Shown here one piece after another: positions 24,548 through 32,718 of a stretch of 51,863 nt of DNA. Location of the stretch: assembly GCA_030649025.1 (NCBI GenBank), contig JAUSGO010000024.1, forward strand, positions 1-51,863, given 5' to 3'. The notes below the pieces were generated by a model that was not told where the DNA came from, searched no databases, and saw nothing but the letters and a program-made list of their open reading frames with translations. This DNA comes from a bacterium (GTDB taxonomy: Bacteria; Patescibacteriota; Minisyncoccia; JAUYLV01). How positions within the stretch are numbered: position 1 is the stretch's first letter; each line of letters opens with the position of its first letter. The position numbers and the translations under genes were made by a program.

Positions 24548-24919
24548 ATGATATCACTTCTTATAGCTGAAGACGATGGACTTCTGCAAAAAGTATTTCA
24601 GACAAAATTTGAAAATGCCGGTTATCGGGTGACCATCGCCGGAGACGGTGAGGAGGCGCTCCTAAAAATGCACTCCGAGAGGCCGGATATGCTGCTTTTG
24701 GATATCCGTATGCCCAAAAAGGATGGTTTTCAGGTTCTTACCGAAATGAAGCAAGACGCGCAGCTTGCCGATATTCCCGTGCTTATACTCTCCAACCTCT
24801 CGCAAGACCCGGATATTGAGACCGGCTTGAAGCTCGGGGCGCTCGATTACATTGTAAAGTCAGATCTTTCTATTTCCGACGTGGTTAAGAAAGTAGAGGA
24901 ATATTTAAGAAAACGGTGA
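24548..24919 (+). CDS. Single-domain response regulator (CheY-like receiver)
   Basis: A 123-residue receiver domain without an output domain. The acidic pair is at 9-10 (AEDDG), the phospho-acceptor Asp52 in LLLDIRMP, the switch Ser82 in LILSN, and Lys104 in YIVKSD. It would be phosphorylated by the kinase upstream and act by protein contact, possibly on the ABC exporter that follows 6 bases later. The tight spacing to the ABC ATPase suggests one transcription unit of HK, RR and ABC genes. Confidence 0.92.
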   Translation: MISLLIAEDDGLLQKVFQTKFENAGYRVTIAGDGEEALLKMHSERPDMLLLDIRMPKKDGFQVLTEMKQDAQLADIPVLILSNLSQDPDIETGLKLGALDYIVKSDLSISDVVKKVEEYLRKR

Positions 24920-24925
24920 TCCTGC

Positions 24926-25714
24926 ATGATTAAAATCAAAAACCTCACAAAAAAGTTTGATGCGCAAAATGCGGTTACGGATCTTTCGCTTGAAATAGGC
25001 GCAGGAGAGATTTTTGCGTGCATCGGGCCGAACGGCTCGGGCAAGACCACGACAGTAAAAATGCTTGCCGGTCTTTATATGCCGACCGCGGGAAATATAG
25101 AGATTGGCGGTATATCTTTGGCGAATGAGCCGGAGAAGGCAAAAGCTCTGCTCGGCTACATTCCAGACGTGCCATTCATCTACGAAAAGATGTCCGGAAG
25201 GGAATTTCTCGGTTTCGTAGCCGCACTTTACCGCATGCCTTCCCAAGAGATGGTCCGGAGCACGCATGAGTGGATATCGATTTTTCCGGGCCTTTCGGAA
25301 GTCATTGACGGCTACGTAGAAAATTATTCGCGCGGCAACAAACAGAAGCTGGCTATTATCGCGGCATTGCTTCATAGGCCGAAGATTCTGCTCATTGACG
25401 AGCCTATGGTGGGGCTTGACCCGCAGAGCGTTCTTACGGTAAAAAAGCTTCTAAAAGATTTTTCGCAAAAGGGGCAACATTCTCCGGTGGAGAATGTTGC
25501 GGGCGGCCTCCTTGCTTCTGAAAATGGCATCCGCCCAGGAGGCGCAGTGTTTTTGTGCACGCATACGCTTCCGGTTGCCGAAGAACTTGCCACGCGCATC
25601 GGGATTTTGGAGAAAGGGAAATTGATCGCCATAGGCACGCTTGAAGAACTTCGCACGAAGACTGGCAAGCCCTCTGCCGATCTTGAAGAGGTATACCTTG
25701 CGCTCACGAGCTAG
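24926..25714 (+). CDS. ABC transporter ATPase with an in-frame repeat insertion
   Basis: A 262-residue ATP-binding subunit of an ABC-2 type exporter. Walker A GPNGSGKT is at 34-41, the signature motif YSRGNKQKL near 135-143, Walker B ILLIDEP near 154-160, the D-loop after it, and the switch His in FLCTHTL near 212. Residues 184-205 (22 aa) are an insertion between the D-loop helix and the H-loop strand, a region that in other family members is short. The inserted DNA is a copy of the hairpin/pseudoknot element and keeps the frame open. Whether the protein remains active is unknown. The partner permease follows after a palindromic spacer. Confidence 0.9.
   Translation: MIKIKNLTKKFDAQNAVTDLSLEIGAGEIFACIGPNGSGKTTTVKMLAGLYMPTAGNIEIGGISLANEPEKAKALLGYIPDVPFIYEKMSGREFLGFVAALYRMPSQEMVRSTHEWISIFPGLSEVIDGYVENYSRGNKQKLAIIAALLHRPKILLIDEPMVGLDPQSVLTVKKLLKDFSQKGQHSPVENVAGGLLASENGIRPGGAVFLCTHTLPVAEELATRIGILEKGKLIAIGTLEELRTKTGKPSADLEEVYLALTS
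25474..25542 (+). repeat. Hairpin + pseudoknot element, copy 2 (inside a CDS)
   Basis: Hairpin 1: 25474-25485 with 25489-25500, a perfect 12-bp stem and loop GGT. Stem a: GGGCGG (25501-25506) with CCGCCC (25531-25536). Pseudoknot stem b: CCTCCT (25507-25512) with AGGAGG (25537-25542), perfect. The loop word TTCTGAAAATG matches the other copies. The 66 bases from 25475 to 25540 are extra relative to ordinary family members and form 22 sense codons. Confidence 0.75.
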
Positions 25715-25831
25715 ATAAAATAAAAAATTAAATATCAAAAATCAAAATTAAGGAGTGAAAGTTTTTCCTGCAAGAAAAACTTTCACGATATTCCAAAATT
25801 TTTCATTTTGAGTTTTGCATTTTAAATTTGC
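25715..25831. repeat. Palindromic spacer with covarying stem, copy 3
   Basis: GTGAAAGTTTTTC (25755-25767) pairs with 25774-25786 (13 bp). The flanks CAAAAATC/AAATTAAGGA and TTCCAAAATTTTTCATTTTGAG match copy 1 read in the opposite orientation, so the relation to the upstream gene stop is the same. It separates the ABC ATPase from its permease. Confidence 0.75.
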
Positions 25832-25840
25832 GTGCAGAAT

Positions 25841-27493
25841 ATGTTTTTTCTTCAAAAACCTTTTTATATCGCTCGCATATTCAAAACGCGCGATTGGGCG
25901 CGCATAATGGTGTTTTTGGCATTCTGCGCAGTCTCGTTTGGTGTTGCGGCCGGGGCCTATCTCGGATTTCTCCGAGGCTTTCGTTTTTTTACAGAAGATC
26001 TCTATTTTGGGGCTGCGCTCTCCGCTTATGCGCTTGAGGCAACTTTTTTTATTATACTGATTCTTGTGTTTGCGAGTGCTACGGTATCGGGATTATGGAT
26101 GCTTTTTGGTTCTGCTGAAAATCAGTTTTTGCTTTCTACCCCGCTTTCGCGCTACAAAATTTTCTTTTTGAAATTCCTGGAAAACTTGTTTGCATCCGCA
26201 TGGCCCATACTGCTCATTGGCATACCCGCCATTGCCGCATTTTCCCGAGTATATGCGACCTCGCTTCTTTCCGCGCTATCGTTTTCTTTAATATTTGGCG
26301 TTGTGTTTGTGGGAGTTGTAGCGCTTGCCGGTATCGCCGATTTTGCCCTCATTCATTTCTTTCGCATGGTATCGGGCAAAAGAATGTCTTTGCTTATCGG
26401 GGCGTTGTTTATCGGGGGAGCTTATGTTATAGGACGCGTGCTTCTTCCCATCGATCTTAAGGCGTTGTTTTCTGCAGAGCGTTTTGACGTTCTCTCTGCT
26501 CCGGTCGGCCTTATTTTTTCTCATTTCGAAAATACTCCCACGCACGCCGCCGTAGCATTTTTATTTAAAGATTCCGGGGCGGCACTTGGCAAAAAAGCGC
26601 TAGCAGTTGTTTTTGAAACGCTTCTTTTCCTCGGAGGGCTTTTTGCGCTTGTCCGATGGTCATATTTTAAAGTGCTTTCTCGTTCGTTTGAAGGTATGTT
26701 CTTAGCCCGTCCCGAAGACAGTGCATATATTCGCGCCGGTTTCAAAAAGTTTCCTCTTCTTTGCAAAGGAGCCATCGGGGCGCTTTTGGAGAAGGATATG
26801 CTTGTATTTTTCCGCTCGCCGAGAGAGACGACGCGCGCGTTTTTTCTTCTTTTCATGCTGTTTTTGTACCTTTTTCTTTTTTGGAGGCTTAAGGCGCGCG
26901 GCATTGAACTTACCCAGGAAATACTCTCAAGAGTTCTTCTGTTTAACTTTGCCGTTATCGGCTATTTTATTACCACGCTCTCTTTGCGATTTGTGTTTCC
27001 GCTCATATCTCTTGAAGGAAAAAGTGCGTGGGCGGTTTTCGCAAGCCCCCTGAGACGTATCGGCGTATTTTGGGAGAAACTGTTTTTTGGTCTTGTGCCG
27101 ATAACGCTCGCAATTATTTTTTTGGCGCTTGGTTCGGTTCGCGTACTTGGTTTAGAGGGGCCGGAGCTTTTCGTGTTTTTGTGGATTGTTTTTGGCATGA
27201 GCACGGTTCTTGTAACCCTTTCCTTCGTTGCGGGAGTTTTATGGCCGAATTTTCACGACCGGGATCCGGATAAGCTCTCAACCACCATGCCTGGACTTTT
27301 TGTAACCGCCCTCTCTCTTGGCTACGTTGCTCTTGCCGCATTTACAGGTTTTCGTTCCATCCAGGCGTATTTTTTTCAGAGCGAGGCTCTTCTACCCGTT
27401 ATTATTCCGCTCGCCGCATTAAATCTTTTCACGCTTATTTTTTTGCTTTGGCTCGGTACGCACCGCATCAAGACGCTTGACGTTTCAGCATAA
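25841..27493 (+). CDS. ABC transporter permease (ABC-2 exporter-like)
   Basis: About 550 residues with some 12 hydrophobic segments arranged as two similar halves, separated by a soluble stretch near 285-320. A short basic amphipathic N-terminus (FKTRDWARIM) precedes the first helix, as in ABC-2 permeases. It forms the membrane channel for the ATPase upstream; the cargo is unknown (a lipid, drug or peptide is possible). A GTG at 25832 is also in frame; neither start has a ribosome binding site. HK, RR, ATPase and permease in a row suggest a sensed-stress exporter, as with BceAB-like systems, though the protein families differ. Confidence 0.8.
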   Translation: MFFLQKPFYIARIFKTRDWARIMVFLAFCAVSFGVAAGAYLGFLRGFRFFTEDLYFGAALSAYALEATFFIILILVFASATVSGLWMLFGSAENQFLLSTPLSRYKIFFLKFLENLFASAWPILLIGIPAIAAFSRVYATSLLSALSFSLIFGVVFVGVVALAGIADFALIHFFRMVSGKRMSLLIGALFIGGAYVIGRVLLPIDLKALFSAERFDVLSAPVGLIFSHFENTPTHAAVAFLFKDSGAALGKKALAVVFETLLFLGGLFALVRWSYFKVLSRSFEGMFLARPEDSAYIRAGFKKFPLLCKGAIGALLEKDMLVFFRSPRETTRAFFLLFMLFLYLFLFWRLKARGIELTQEILSRVLLFNFAVIGYFITTLSLRFVFPLISLEGKSAWAVFASPLRRIGVFWEKLFFGLVPITLAIIFLALGSVRVLGLEGPELFVFLWIVFGMSTVLVTLSFVAGVLWPNFHDRDPDKLSTTMPGLFVTALSLGYVALAAFTGFRSIQAYFFQSEALLPVIIPLAALNLFTLIFLLWLGTHRIKTLDVSA

Positions 27494-27519
27494 TACCGAG
27501 TAGCATAAACAACGTTCAT

Positions 27520-27610
27520 GCCGGAGTAGCTCAGTGGGCGAAAAGCAAATGTCTTTGCTTTTTGCGGGCAACTACATTGTTTCCAAATGAATGGGAGTTG
27601 TCCCGGAAGA
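27520..27610 (+). repeat. tRNA 5'-arm mimic plus hairpin/pseudoknot element, copy 3
   Basis: 27520-27538 matches the first 19 bases of the tRNA-Thr 119 bases downstream at 16 positions. It runs into hairpin 1 (27538-27549 with 27554-27565, loop TGTC). Stem a is GGGCAACT (27566-27573) with AGTTGTCCC (27596-27604, one bulge). Stem b is TTTCC (27580-27584) with GGAAG (27605-27609). It does not fold into a full tRNA. Confidence 0.65.
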
Positions 27611-27622
27611 GCAATGTTTTCG

Positions 27623-27726
27623 CCCCGTACCTTTTGATGCCAGCGTAGCTCAGTTGGTAGAGCAGGCGCTTCGTAAGCGTCAGGTCGTCGGTTCAAATCC
27701 GACCGCTGGCTCCAAAAGGTACGGGG
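27623..27726. repeat. 14-bp inverted repeat enclosing tRNA-Thr
   Basis: CCCCGTACCTTTTG (27623-27636) and its exact complement (27713-27726) flank the tRNA, leaving two bases before its 5' end and overlapping the last CA of the CCA end. In the transcript the pair would close a long helix around the tRNA, which could guide or block end processing. Confidence 0.7.
27639..27714 (+). tRNA. tRNA-Thr (anticodon CGT)
   Basis: 76 bases with a perfect 7-bp acceptor stem (GCCAGCG/CGCTGGC), D arm, anticodon loop TTCGTAA, T arm GTCGG-TTCAAAT-CCGAC, discriminator T and encoded CCA. It reads codon ACG. A 37-base copy of its 3' half lies 57 bases downstream. Confidence 0.95.
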
Positions 27727-27730
27727 TAAA

Positions 27731-27770
27731 TAAGCGTCAGGTCGTCGGTTCAAATCCGACCGCTGGCCCA
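27731..27770 (+). pseudogene. Duplicated 3' half of tRNA-Thr
   Basis: 27731-27767 is identical to tRNA bases 27674-27710 (anticodon loop to acceptor end) and is followed by CCA without the discriminator base. The breakpoint in the anticodon/T side and the exact match look like the scar of an element that integrates at tRNA 3' ends, or a local duplication. Confidence 0.8.
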
Positions 27771-27790
27771 AGCTTGAACAAAAGGTAAAC

Positions 27791-27828
27791 AAAAAATCGC
27801 CCCTCAATAGCATTTGGAGCGATTTTAC
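27791..27828 (+). terminator. Terminator-like hairpin after the tRNA-Thr locus
   Basis: AAAATCGC (27793-27800) pairs with GCGATTTT (27819-27826), so the T-run is the right arm itself. It probably ends the tRNA transcript. Confidence 0.5.
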
Positions 27829-27861
27829 CCACGCACTTATTTCGATAAGTACGGGGTTTCC

Positions 27862-27891
27862 TTTTGTAGCCCCGCCAAGGCGGGGACAAAA
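27862..27891 (-). terminator. Rho-independent terminator of the M48 peptidase gene
   Basis: CCCCGCC/GGCGGGG with TTTTGT/ACAAAA below it forms a strong stem directly after the stop at 27894. On minus the outer arm ends in an A/T-rich tail. Confidence 0.75.
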
Positions 27892-27893
27892 TT

Positions 27894-28841
27894 TCACTTT
27901 TCATATTTCTCAAGATAATACTTGAGCGATAATTGGAGGGCGCTGAATTTTTCGGGGCTTGCGATAATGAATTTCCTTCTCGGCGCCCCCTTAGAACGGT
28001 TTACAAAACTGTCTTCTTCCGCCCGTTTTATGCGGGATTTTTCGGTGGGGCTAAGGTTCTCTTTCAGCACCGTCGTAAATGCAAGGTCGTCGTATCCGGC
28101 TTCTCGTAAGATGACCTGGGCGAGCATATCCGCTTCTTTCTCTATGCTCCGATCGAAATCCGCAAAAACAAATGCGGTCGCGAAGGCAAGGACCATCAGG
28201 TCGTAAGAAGAAGAATTTTTTTCTGCCCTTTCCTGAAGGCGGGCGATATTTTTTTGGTAGAGGCGAGACGTGGCGGTGTGACGCAAGATGCCATGAGCTG
28301 CCTCGTGGGCCAGAACTCCGGCAATTTCAGCCTCACTCTCACTCTTCAGAAAGAGCCGGGCGCCAAAAAACACGGTTCCGCCCGGCAATGAAAATGGATA
28401 TTTGTGCTGAAGGACCACCTGGTTTTTCACGGGGATAAAACGATCGTCATAAAGGCGGATGCGATGATGATGGGGGTCGTTGCGGGCCATTGCGCCTCGT
28501 CCAAGATGTTCATCGATGCGCTTCATGTACAAAGCGCTCTCTGCGTGGTTAAAGACAAGGTGGACATCCTGCTGCAGAAGGTCTTCCGATGCATCAAGTG
28601 TCGCATCTTCTTCGATAGGTGGCAGAACGCCCGAACGGATCCGGAGTATGGTGCTCTCGATATCCGCCTCAAGGTTTTGTCCTCCAGGCATTGGTAATTC
28701 GACAACCTGCGGGATATCTGCCGGCTTGACAGCATTTTCTGAAGATATCTGCGGAGGAAACAGGATGATGCAAAACGCGATCTCATAAAGCAAAGTAAGC
28801 GCCAAAATATAGCGAATAGGCATTTTTCGGTAGGGTTTCAA
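27894..28841 (-). CDS. M48-family zinc metalloprotease, membrane anchored
   Basis: About 315 residues. An N-terminal hydrophobic segment (about 9-29) is probably an uncleaved anchor or signal. The catalytic zinc site HEAAH lies in LAHEAAHGILRHT near 177-189, and the third ligand Glu in EKEADMLAQ near 234. It resembles the M48 family (BepA/LoiP/HtpX relatives), which degrade misfolded envelope proteins. The start is TTG at 28841: GGAGGTG lies 4-5 bases before it, whereas the ATG at 28823 is too far from that site. The C-terminus is basic and helical. Confidence 0.85.
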   Translation of the reverse strand: MKPYRKMPIRYILALTLLYEIAFCIILFPPQISSENAVKPADIPQVVELPMPGGQNLEADIESTILRIRSGVLPPIEEDATLDASEDLLQQDVHLVFNHAESALYMKRIDEHLGRGAMARNDPHHHRIRLYDDRFIPVKNQVVLQHKYPFSLPGGTVFFGARLFLKSESEAEIAGVLAHEAAHGILRHTATSRLYQKNIARLQERAEKNSSSYDLMVLAFATAFVFADFDRSIEKEADMLAQVILREAGYDDLAFTTVLKENLSPTEKSRIKRAEEDSFVNRSKGAPRRKFIIASPEKFSALQLSLKYYLEKYEK

Positions 28842-28977
28842 CGGACACCTCCATTGGTGTATATAGGTATTGGTAAAGACCTATAGATAGGGTATCACCG
28901 GCAGAGCAGGCGTACAATGTATCCAGCCCCACATTTAAAATTTCTAAAAGAGGGCGGGATCCCGCTTTGGCGGGATA

Positions 28978-29007
28978 TTGCTATTTTTCTCTCTCTGTTT
29001 ATATACT
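28978..29007 (+). promoter_or_regulatory. Promoter of dprA
   Basis: TTGCTA (28978-28983), an 18-base spacer and TATACT (29002-29007), 7 bases before the ATG at 29015; the message would be leaderless. A hairpin ATCCCGC/GCGGGAT lies just upstream of the -35 box. Confidence 0.6.
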
Positions 29008-29014
29008 GTCTATC

Positions 29015-29878
29015 ATGCCCGATATTCAAGTTACTGCTCAAACAAACAAAGCCTACCCGGCTCTCCTTAGTAAGATTTCAGATTCCCCGCCACTGCTTTA
29101 TATAAATGGTTCTCTTCCCGGAAAAGATGAGAAACTGTTTGCGGTTGTGGGGACCAGAAAACCGACTGCCTATGGGAAGGAGGCCGCGATGTATCTTACC
29201 CGCGAGCTATGCCGCGCAGGGTTTAGCATTGTAAGCGGCATGGCGCTTGGCATTGACGGCATTGCGCATGAGACGGCTTTGCTTGAAGGCGCGCGCACCT
29301 ACGCGGTGCTTGGCTGTGGCGTTGATGTGGTATATCCGCAGGAGCACAAAGCACTTTCCGAACGGATTGCGCGTCAAGGCGCGATCATTTCCGAATATGA
29401 GCCGGGGACCCAGCCTCTTCCGTATCGCTTTCCCCAACGCAACCGCATTATCGCGGGTATGACATTAGGAACGCTGGTGATTGAAGCAAAAGAGCGAAGC
29501 GGGGCGCTCATCACCGGAAGGCTAGCACTCGAGTATAACCGCGAGGTGTTTGCCGTACCCGGCTCCATTTTCTCCGCGACCTCAAAAGGTCCGCACGCGC
29601 TTATTAAGGAAGGCGCGAAACTTACAGAGACCATCAATGATATTCTTGGTGAATTCGGGTTTGAAGCCGAGGGCTTGCGAACCAGGCTCTCCGCAAATAT
29701 ATCGGCAGAGGAACAGCGCATCCTTGCCATACTTGAAGGAGAATCCAGGCATCTTGATGCTATTGTCGGCGAGACCGGTCTTTCTGCCGCCCAGGTCCAT
29801 GGCGCCATCACCATGCTTGAAATAAAAGATGCTATTCAGCATCTCGGCGGCAATATATACGGGCTCCGAAGAAATTGA
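29015..29878 (+). CDS. dprA: DNA-processing protein DprA
   Basis: About 287 residues. DprA binds incoming single-stranded DNA and loads RecA during transformation. The Rossmann-like core is evident: AVVGTRKPTAYG near 45-56, GFSIVSGMALGIDGIAHETAL near 70-90, and the family motif RFPQRNRIIAGMT near 137-149, followed by SGALITG. A C-terminal winged-helix domain (about 225-287, ILEGESRHLDAIVGETGL) is present. Residues before 29015 in the longer frame come from the promoter region. With comM it supports a natural-competence pathway; a ComEC-like channel is not in the window. Confidence 0.95.
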   Translation: MPDIQVTAQTNKAYPALLSKISDSPPLLYINGSLPGKDEKLFAVVGTRKPTAYGKEAAMYLTRELCRAGFSIVSGMALGIDGIAHETALLEGARTYAVLGCGVDVVYPQEHKALSERIARQGAIISEYEPGTQPLPYRFPQRNRIIAGMTLGTLVIEAKERSGALITGRLALEYNREVFAVPGSIFSATSKGPHALIKEGAKLTETINDILGEFGFEAEGLRTRLSANISAEEQRILAILEGESRHLDAIVGETGLSAAQVHGAITMLEIKDAIQHLGGNIYGLRRN

Positions 29879-29987
29879 CATTTAAGGGACAACTTGCTAA
29901 ACTTTTTTCTCGGTTCCTTTACAATTCTCGCGCATAAATCTTGACGGCTCTCGAGGGAGCCTCGAATGCCCAAAAGGAGGTTTTACA

Positions 29988-30770
29988 ATGAAACGTATTT
30001 TCGGATTTGTTTTCGTTTTGGCGATTCTGATTTTTGTTCCGTATAGTCTGAAAGCGCAGGAGACCCCTGCCGCAGACACGTCGTTTTCTCCGGAGCTTGT
30101 GTGGCAGATTTATCTTCTGAAGAATCCGAAGGCGGAAGATGTGAGTAATTTGCTGGATGATTTAAAGATTGGTGAAGCGTATAAGGCGCTGGCTGCGGAG
30201 TGGCTATTGAGTCATGACGATTTTCTTCGAGGTCCATATGGAGAATATACGCTTCGGTCCATCATCTATTTTTCGCCGGAACCCTACAAGCAAAAGGCCT
30301 GGGAGCAGTTGAAGCTCTCAGAAGATGACGTGGAAATCGTTATACTTCTCGTGAGCGATAGGGGATCGGTCCCAGAAAGGTATAAAAATGCTGCGGCTGA
30401 AGAACTTCTGAAAAGATCTTCTAGTAGAGATGATCTTTATAGCATAATGGTAGCTGCGCCCAGAGACGGAGATCGGGAACTTGCTGCGGAGAGGCTTATA
30501 GCTGAAGGTAGCGAGAGTTCCCTGGCATGGATTGTGGTAAGAGCGCCAAGAGAAGATCAAAAATCAAGGGCGTGGAAGAAATTTATCGAGCTTCTTCCTG
30601 AAGTTATTGTCAAGGAGCATACCCGTCACATTTTTTCTTCGATGAGGGGCAATATTAGATACATCGCAGACAGTGCGACCGAACCCTACCGAACCGAAGC
30701 CCAGTTTCTTCTCAATCTCCTTAATGCCGATCCGGGTCAGTCTCTCGAACTCATGCACCAGAAACCTTGA
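29988..30770 (+). CDS. Secreted helical-repeat protein
   Basis: A 260-residue protein with a classical signal peptide (MKRIFGFVFVLAILIF, cleavage likely after LKAQ near 23). The mature part is a chain of helix pairs with related units (DDVEIVILLVSDRGSVPERYKNAAA; DDLYSIMVAAPRDGDRELAAERL; SSLAWIVVRAPREDQKSRAWKKF), so it is probably an alpha-solenoid of HEAT-like repeats used for binding. No catalytic motif is seen. A strong AAAGGAGG site lies 9 bases before the start, which is unusual here because most genes lack one and suggests high expression. A terminator follows. I do not recognise the family. Confidence 0.65.
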   Translation: MKRIFGFVFVLAILIFVPYSLKAQETPAADTSFSPELVWQIYLLKNPKAEDVSNLLDDLKIGEAYKALAAEWLLSHDDFLRGPYGEYTLRSIIYFSPEPYKQKAWEQLKLSEDDVEIVILLVSDRGSVPERYKNAAAEELLKRSSSRDDLYSIMVAAPRDGDRELAAERLIAEGSESSLAWIVVRAPREDQKSRAWKKFIELLPEVIVKEHTRHIFSSMRGNIRYIADSATEPYRTEAQFLLNLLNADPGQSLELMHQKP

Positions 30771-30789
30771 AAATTCATCAAATACCCAC

Positions 30790-30812
30790 GAGCGCCAAAA
30801 GCGCTCCTTTTT
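30790..30812 (+). terminator. Rho-independent terminator
   Basis: GAGCGC and GCGCTC around CAAAA, followed by CTTTTT. It ends the secreted helical-repeat gene. Confidence 0.8.
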
Positions 30813-30888
30813 AATATCAACTTTTCACTTTGTGTTGCGCGTGATACGCTGGAAATGGAAAGTGCTATAAATTTTAGACAACATCGGC

Positions 30889-32718
30889 ATGTGCGGCATT
30901 GTAGGATACATCGGAAAAAAACAGGCCTTTCCTATACTGATCGACGGTTTGAAGCGCCTTGAATACCGCGGATATGATTCGGCAGGAGTTTGCGTGTTGG
31001 AAAACGACACGGCTTTTTGCGTGCGCTCTCCCGGGCGCATTTTAAAATTGGAGGAAAAAATAGGAGATGTCGCCGTGTCGGGAAGCGTCGGCATCGCCCA
31101 TACACGCTGGGCAACGCATGGCCAGCCGAATGAGGCCAACGCCCATCCGCACGCCGACTGTACGGGAACTATTTTTGTGGCGCATAACGGCATCATAGAA
31201 AATTATCGGGAACTGCGCGATATGCTGGAAAAAGAAGGGCATGTTTTTTCTTCAGAAACCGATACCGAGACGCTGGCCCATCTCATTGAACGATATGACC
31301 TCACCATGGTGCTGGAAGATGCGGTGTCGCAGGCACTGGAACTGATTTCGGGAACCTTCGGCCTTGCGGTTGTATCGTTAAGCGAGCCACAGAAAATCGT
31401 CGTTGCACGAAGGTCCAGCCCCCTGCTTATTGGCATCGGGGAGGGTGAATATCTGGTTGCCTCCGACGCCTCTGCCGTTATTGCGCACACCAAGGAAGTG
31501 GTGTATTTGAATGATGATGAAATTGCCGTACTTACGCCGGACGCCTGGAAGCTACGAACGCTCGACAGACGCGCGCTCACGCGCTCCTCGGAAATTCTTG
31601 AGTGGTCGCACGAGGAAGCGGAAAGGGGCGGATATCCTTTTTTCATGGCAAAAGAGATCCATGAAGCGCCGCTTGCCGTTGAAAATGCTCTGCGCGGGCG
31701 TATTGTTTTTGAAGAAGGCAACGCAAAGCTTGGAGGCTTGGAAGATATTGCCGATACGCTCCGAGCAGTAAAGCGTCTTATCATCGTATCCTGCGGCACA
31801 AGTTACTATGCCGGTCTTTCGGGGGCCATGATGATCGAGGAATATGCGGGCATTCCCGTTGAGGTTTATAACGCGTCGGAGTTCCGTTACCGGGCGATAC
31901 CTTTTAACGAAGGAACAGTGGTGCTTGCAATTTCCCAGTCGGGCGAGACGGCCGACACTCTTGCGGCGATCCGCGAAGCAAAGAAAAAAGGGCTTTTATC
32001 GCTCGGTATCGTCAATGTTGTAGGCTCCTCCATCGCGCGCGAGACGGATGCGGGCATCTATAACCACGCAGGACCGGAAATAGGCGTGGCAAGCACCAAG
32101 GCGTTCATCTCTCAACTCACCGTGCTTGCGCTTCTTGCCGTATACCTGGGCCGCATGCGCGGAATGTCTTTTGAAACGGGACAAGAAATTCTCCGGGAGC
32201 TTAAGGGGCTTCCCGCGTGCCTCGAACGTATTCTTAAAAAAGAAAATGCGATTAAGGCGCTGGCGGAAATTTACACAGGGTTCGAAAATTTTTTCTTCAT
32301 CGGGCGGAGATATCAATATCCAACGGCGCTTGAAGGGGCGCTTAAGCTTAAGGAGATATCCTATATCCATTCGGAGGGATACGCGGCGGGGGAGATGAAG
32401 CACGGCCCCATCGCGCTTATCTCCAAGAAATTTCCTACGGTGGCCATGGCGCTTACCGACAGCATGTATGAGAAAATGATTTCCAATATTCAGGAAATAA
32501 AAGCTCGCAAAGGGCCGATCATCGCCATTGCCAATGAAGGAAATGAAAACATAAAAAATATAACGCAAGATGTTATTTACATTCCAAAAACGCTTGAGAT
32601 GTTAATGCCCATTCTTGCGGTCGTTCCTCTGCAGCTTTTTGCGTATCATGTGGCGGTACTGCGCGGATGTGACGTGGATAAGCCCCGCAACTTGGCCAAG
32701 AGTGTCACTGTTGAGTGA
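30889..32718 (+). CDS. glmS: Glutamine-fructose-6-phosphate aminotransferase (isomerising)
   Basis: 609 residues, the normal length. It makes glucosamine-6-phosphate from fructose-6-phosphate and glutamine, the first step to UDP-GlcNAc. The N-terminal glutaminase has catalytic Cys2 (MCGIVGYIG), HTRWATHG near 75-82 and AHNG. The C-terminal half has two SIS isomerase domains with SCGTSYYAG, SQSGETADT and, at the end, KPRNLAKSVTVE. Substrate amide would come from glutamine import or synthesis. The leader is about 25 bases or less, so there is no room for a glmS ribozyme. The GlmU-like gene at 33.8 kb continues the pathway. Confidence 0.97.
   Translation: MCGIVGYIGKKQAFPILIDGLKRLEYRGYDSAGVCVLENDTAFCVRSPGRILKLEEKIGDVAVSGSVGIAHTRWATHGQPNEANAHPHADCTGTIFVAHNGIIENYRELRDMLEKEGHVFSSETDTETLAHLIERYDLTMVLEDAVSQALELISGTFGLAVVSLSEPQKIVVARRSSPLLIGIGEGEYLVASDASAVIAHTKEVVYLNDDEIAVLTPDAWKLRTLDRRALTRSSEILEWSHEEAERGGYPFFMAKEIHEAPLAVENALRGRIVFEEGNAKLGGLEDIADTLRAVKRLIIVSCGTSYYAGLSGAMMIEEYAGIPVEVYNASEFRYRAIPFNEGTVVLAISQSGETADTLAAIREAKKKGLLSLGIVNVVGSSIARETDAGIYNHAGPEIGVASTKAFISQLTVLALLAVYLGRMRGMSFETGQEILRELKGLPACLERILKKENAIKALAEIYTGFENFFFIGRRYQYPTALEGALKLKEISYIHSEGYAAGEMKHGPIALISKKFPTVAMALTDSMYEKMISNIQEIKARKGPIIAIANEGNENIKNITQDVIYIPKTLEMLMPILAVVPLQLFAYHVAVLRGCDVDKPRNLAKSVTVE

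Noticed and set aside
27520-27610. A complete second tRNA
   Set aside because: Only the 5' arm and D arm are tRNA-like; no matching acceptor 3' strand, anticodon loop or T arm follows.
30841-30888. glmS ribozyme in the glmS leader
   Set aside because: The gap after the likely promoter is too short and no ribozyme core can be found.
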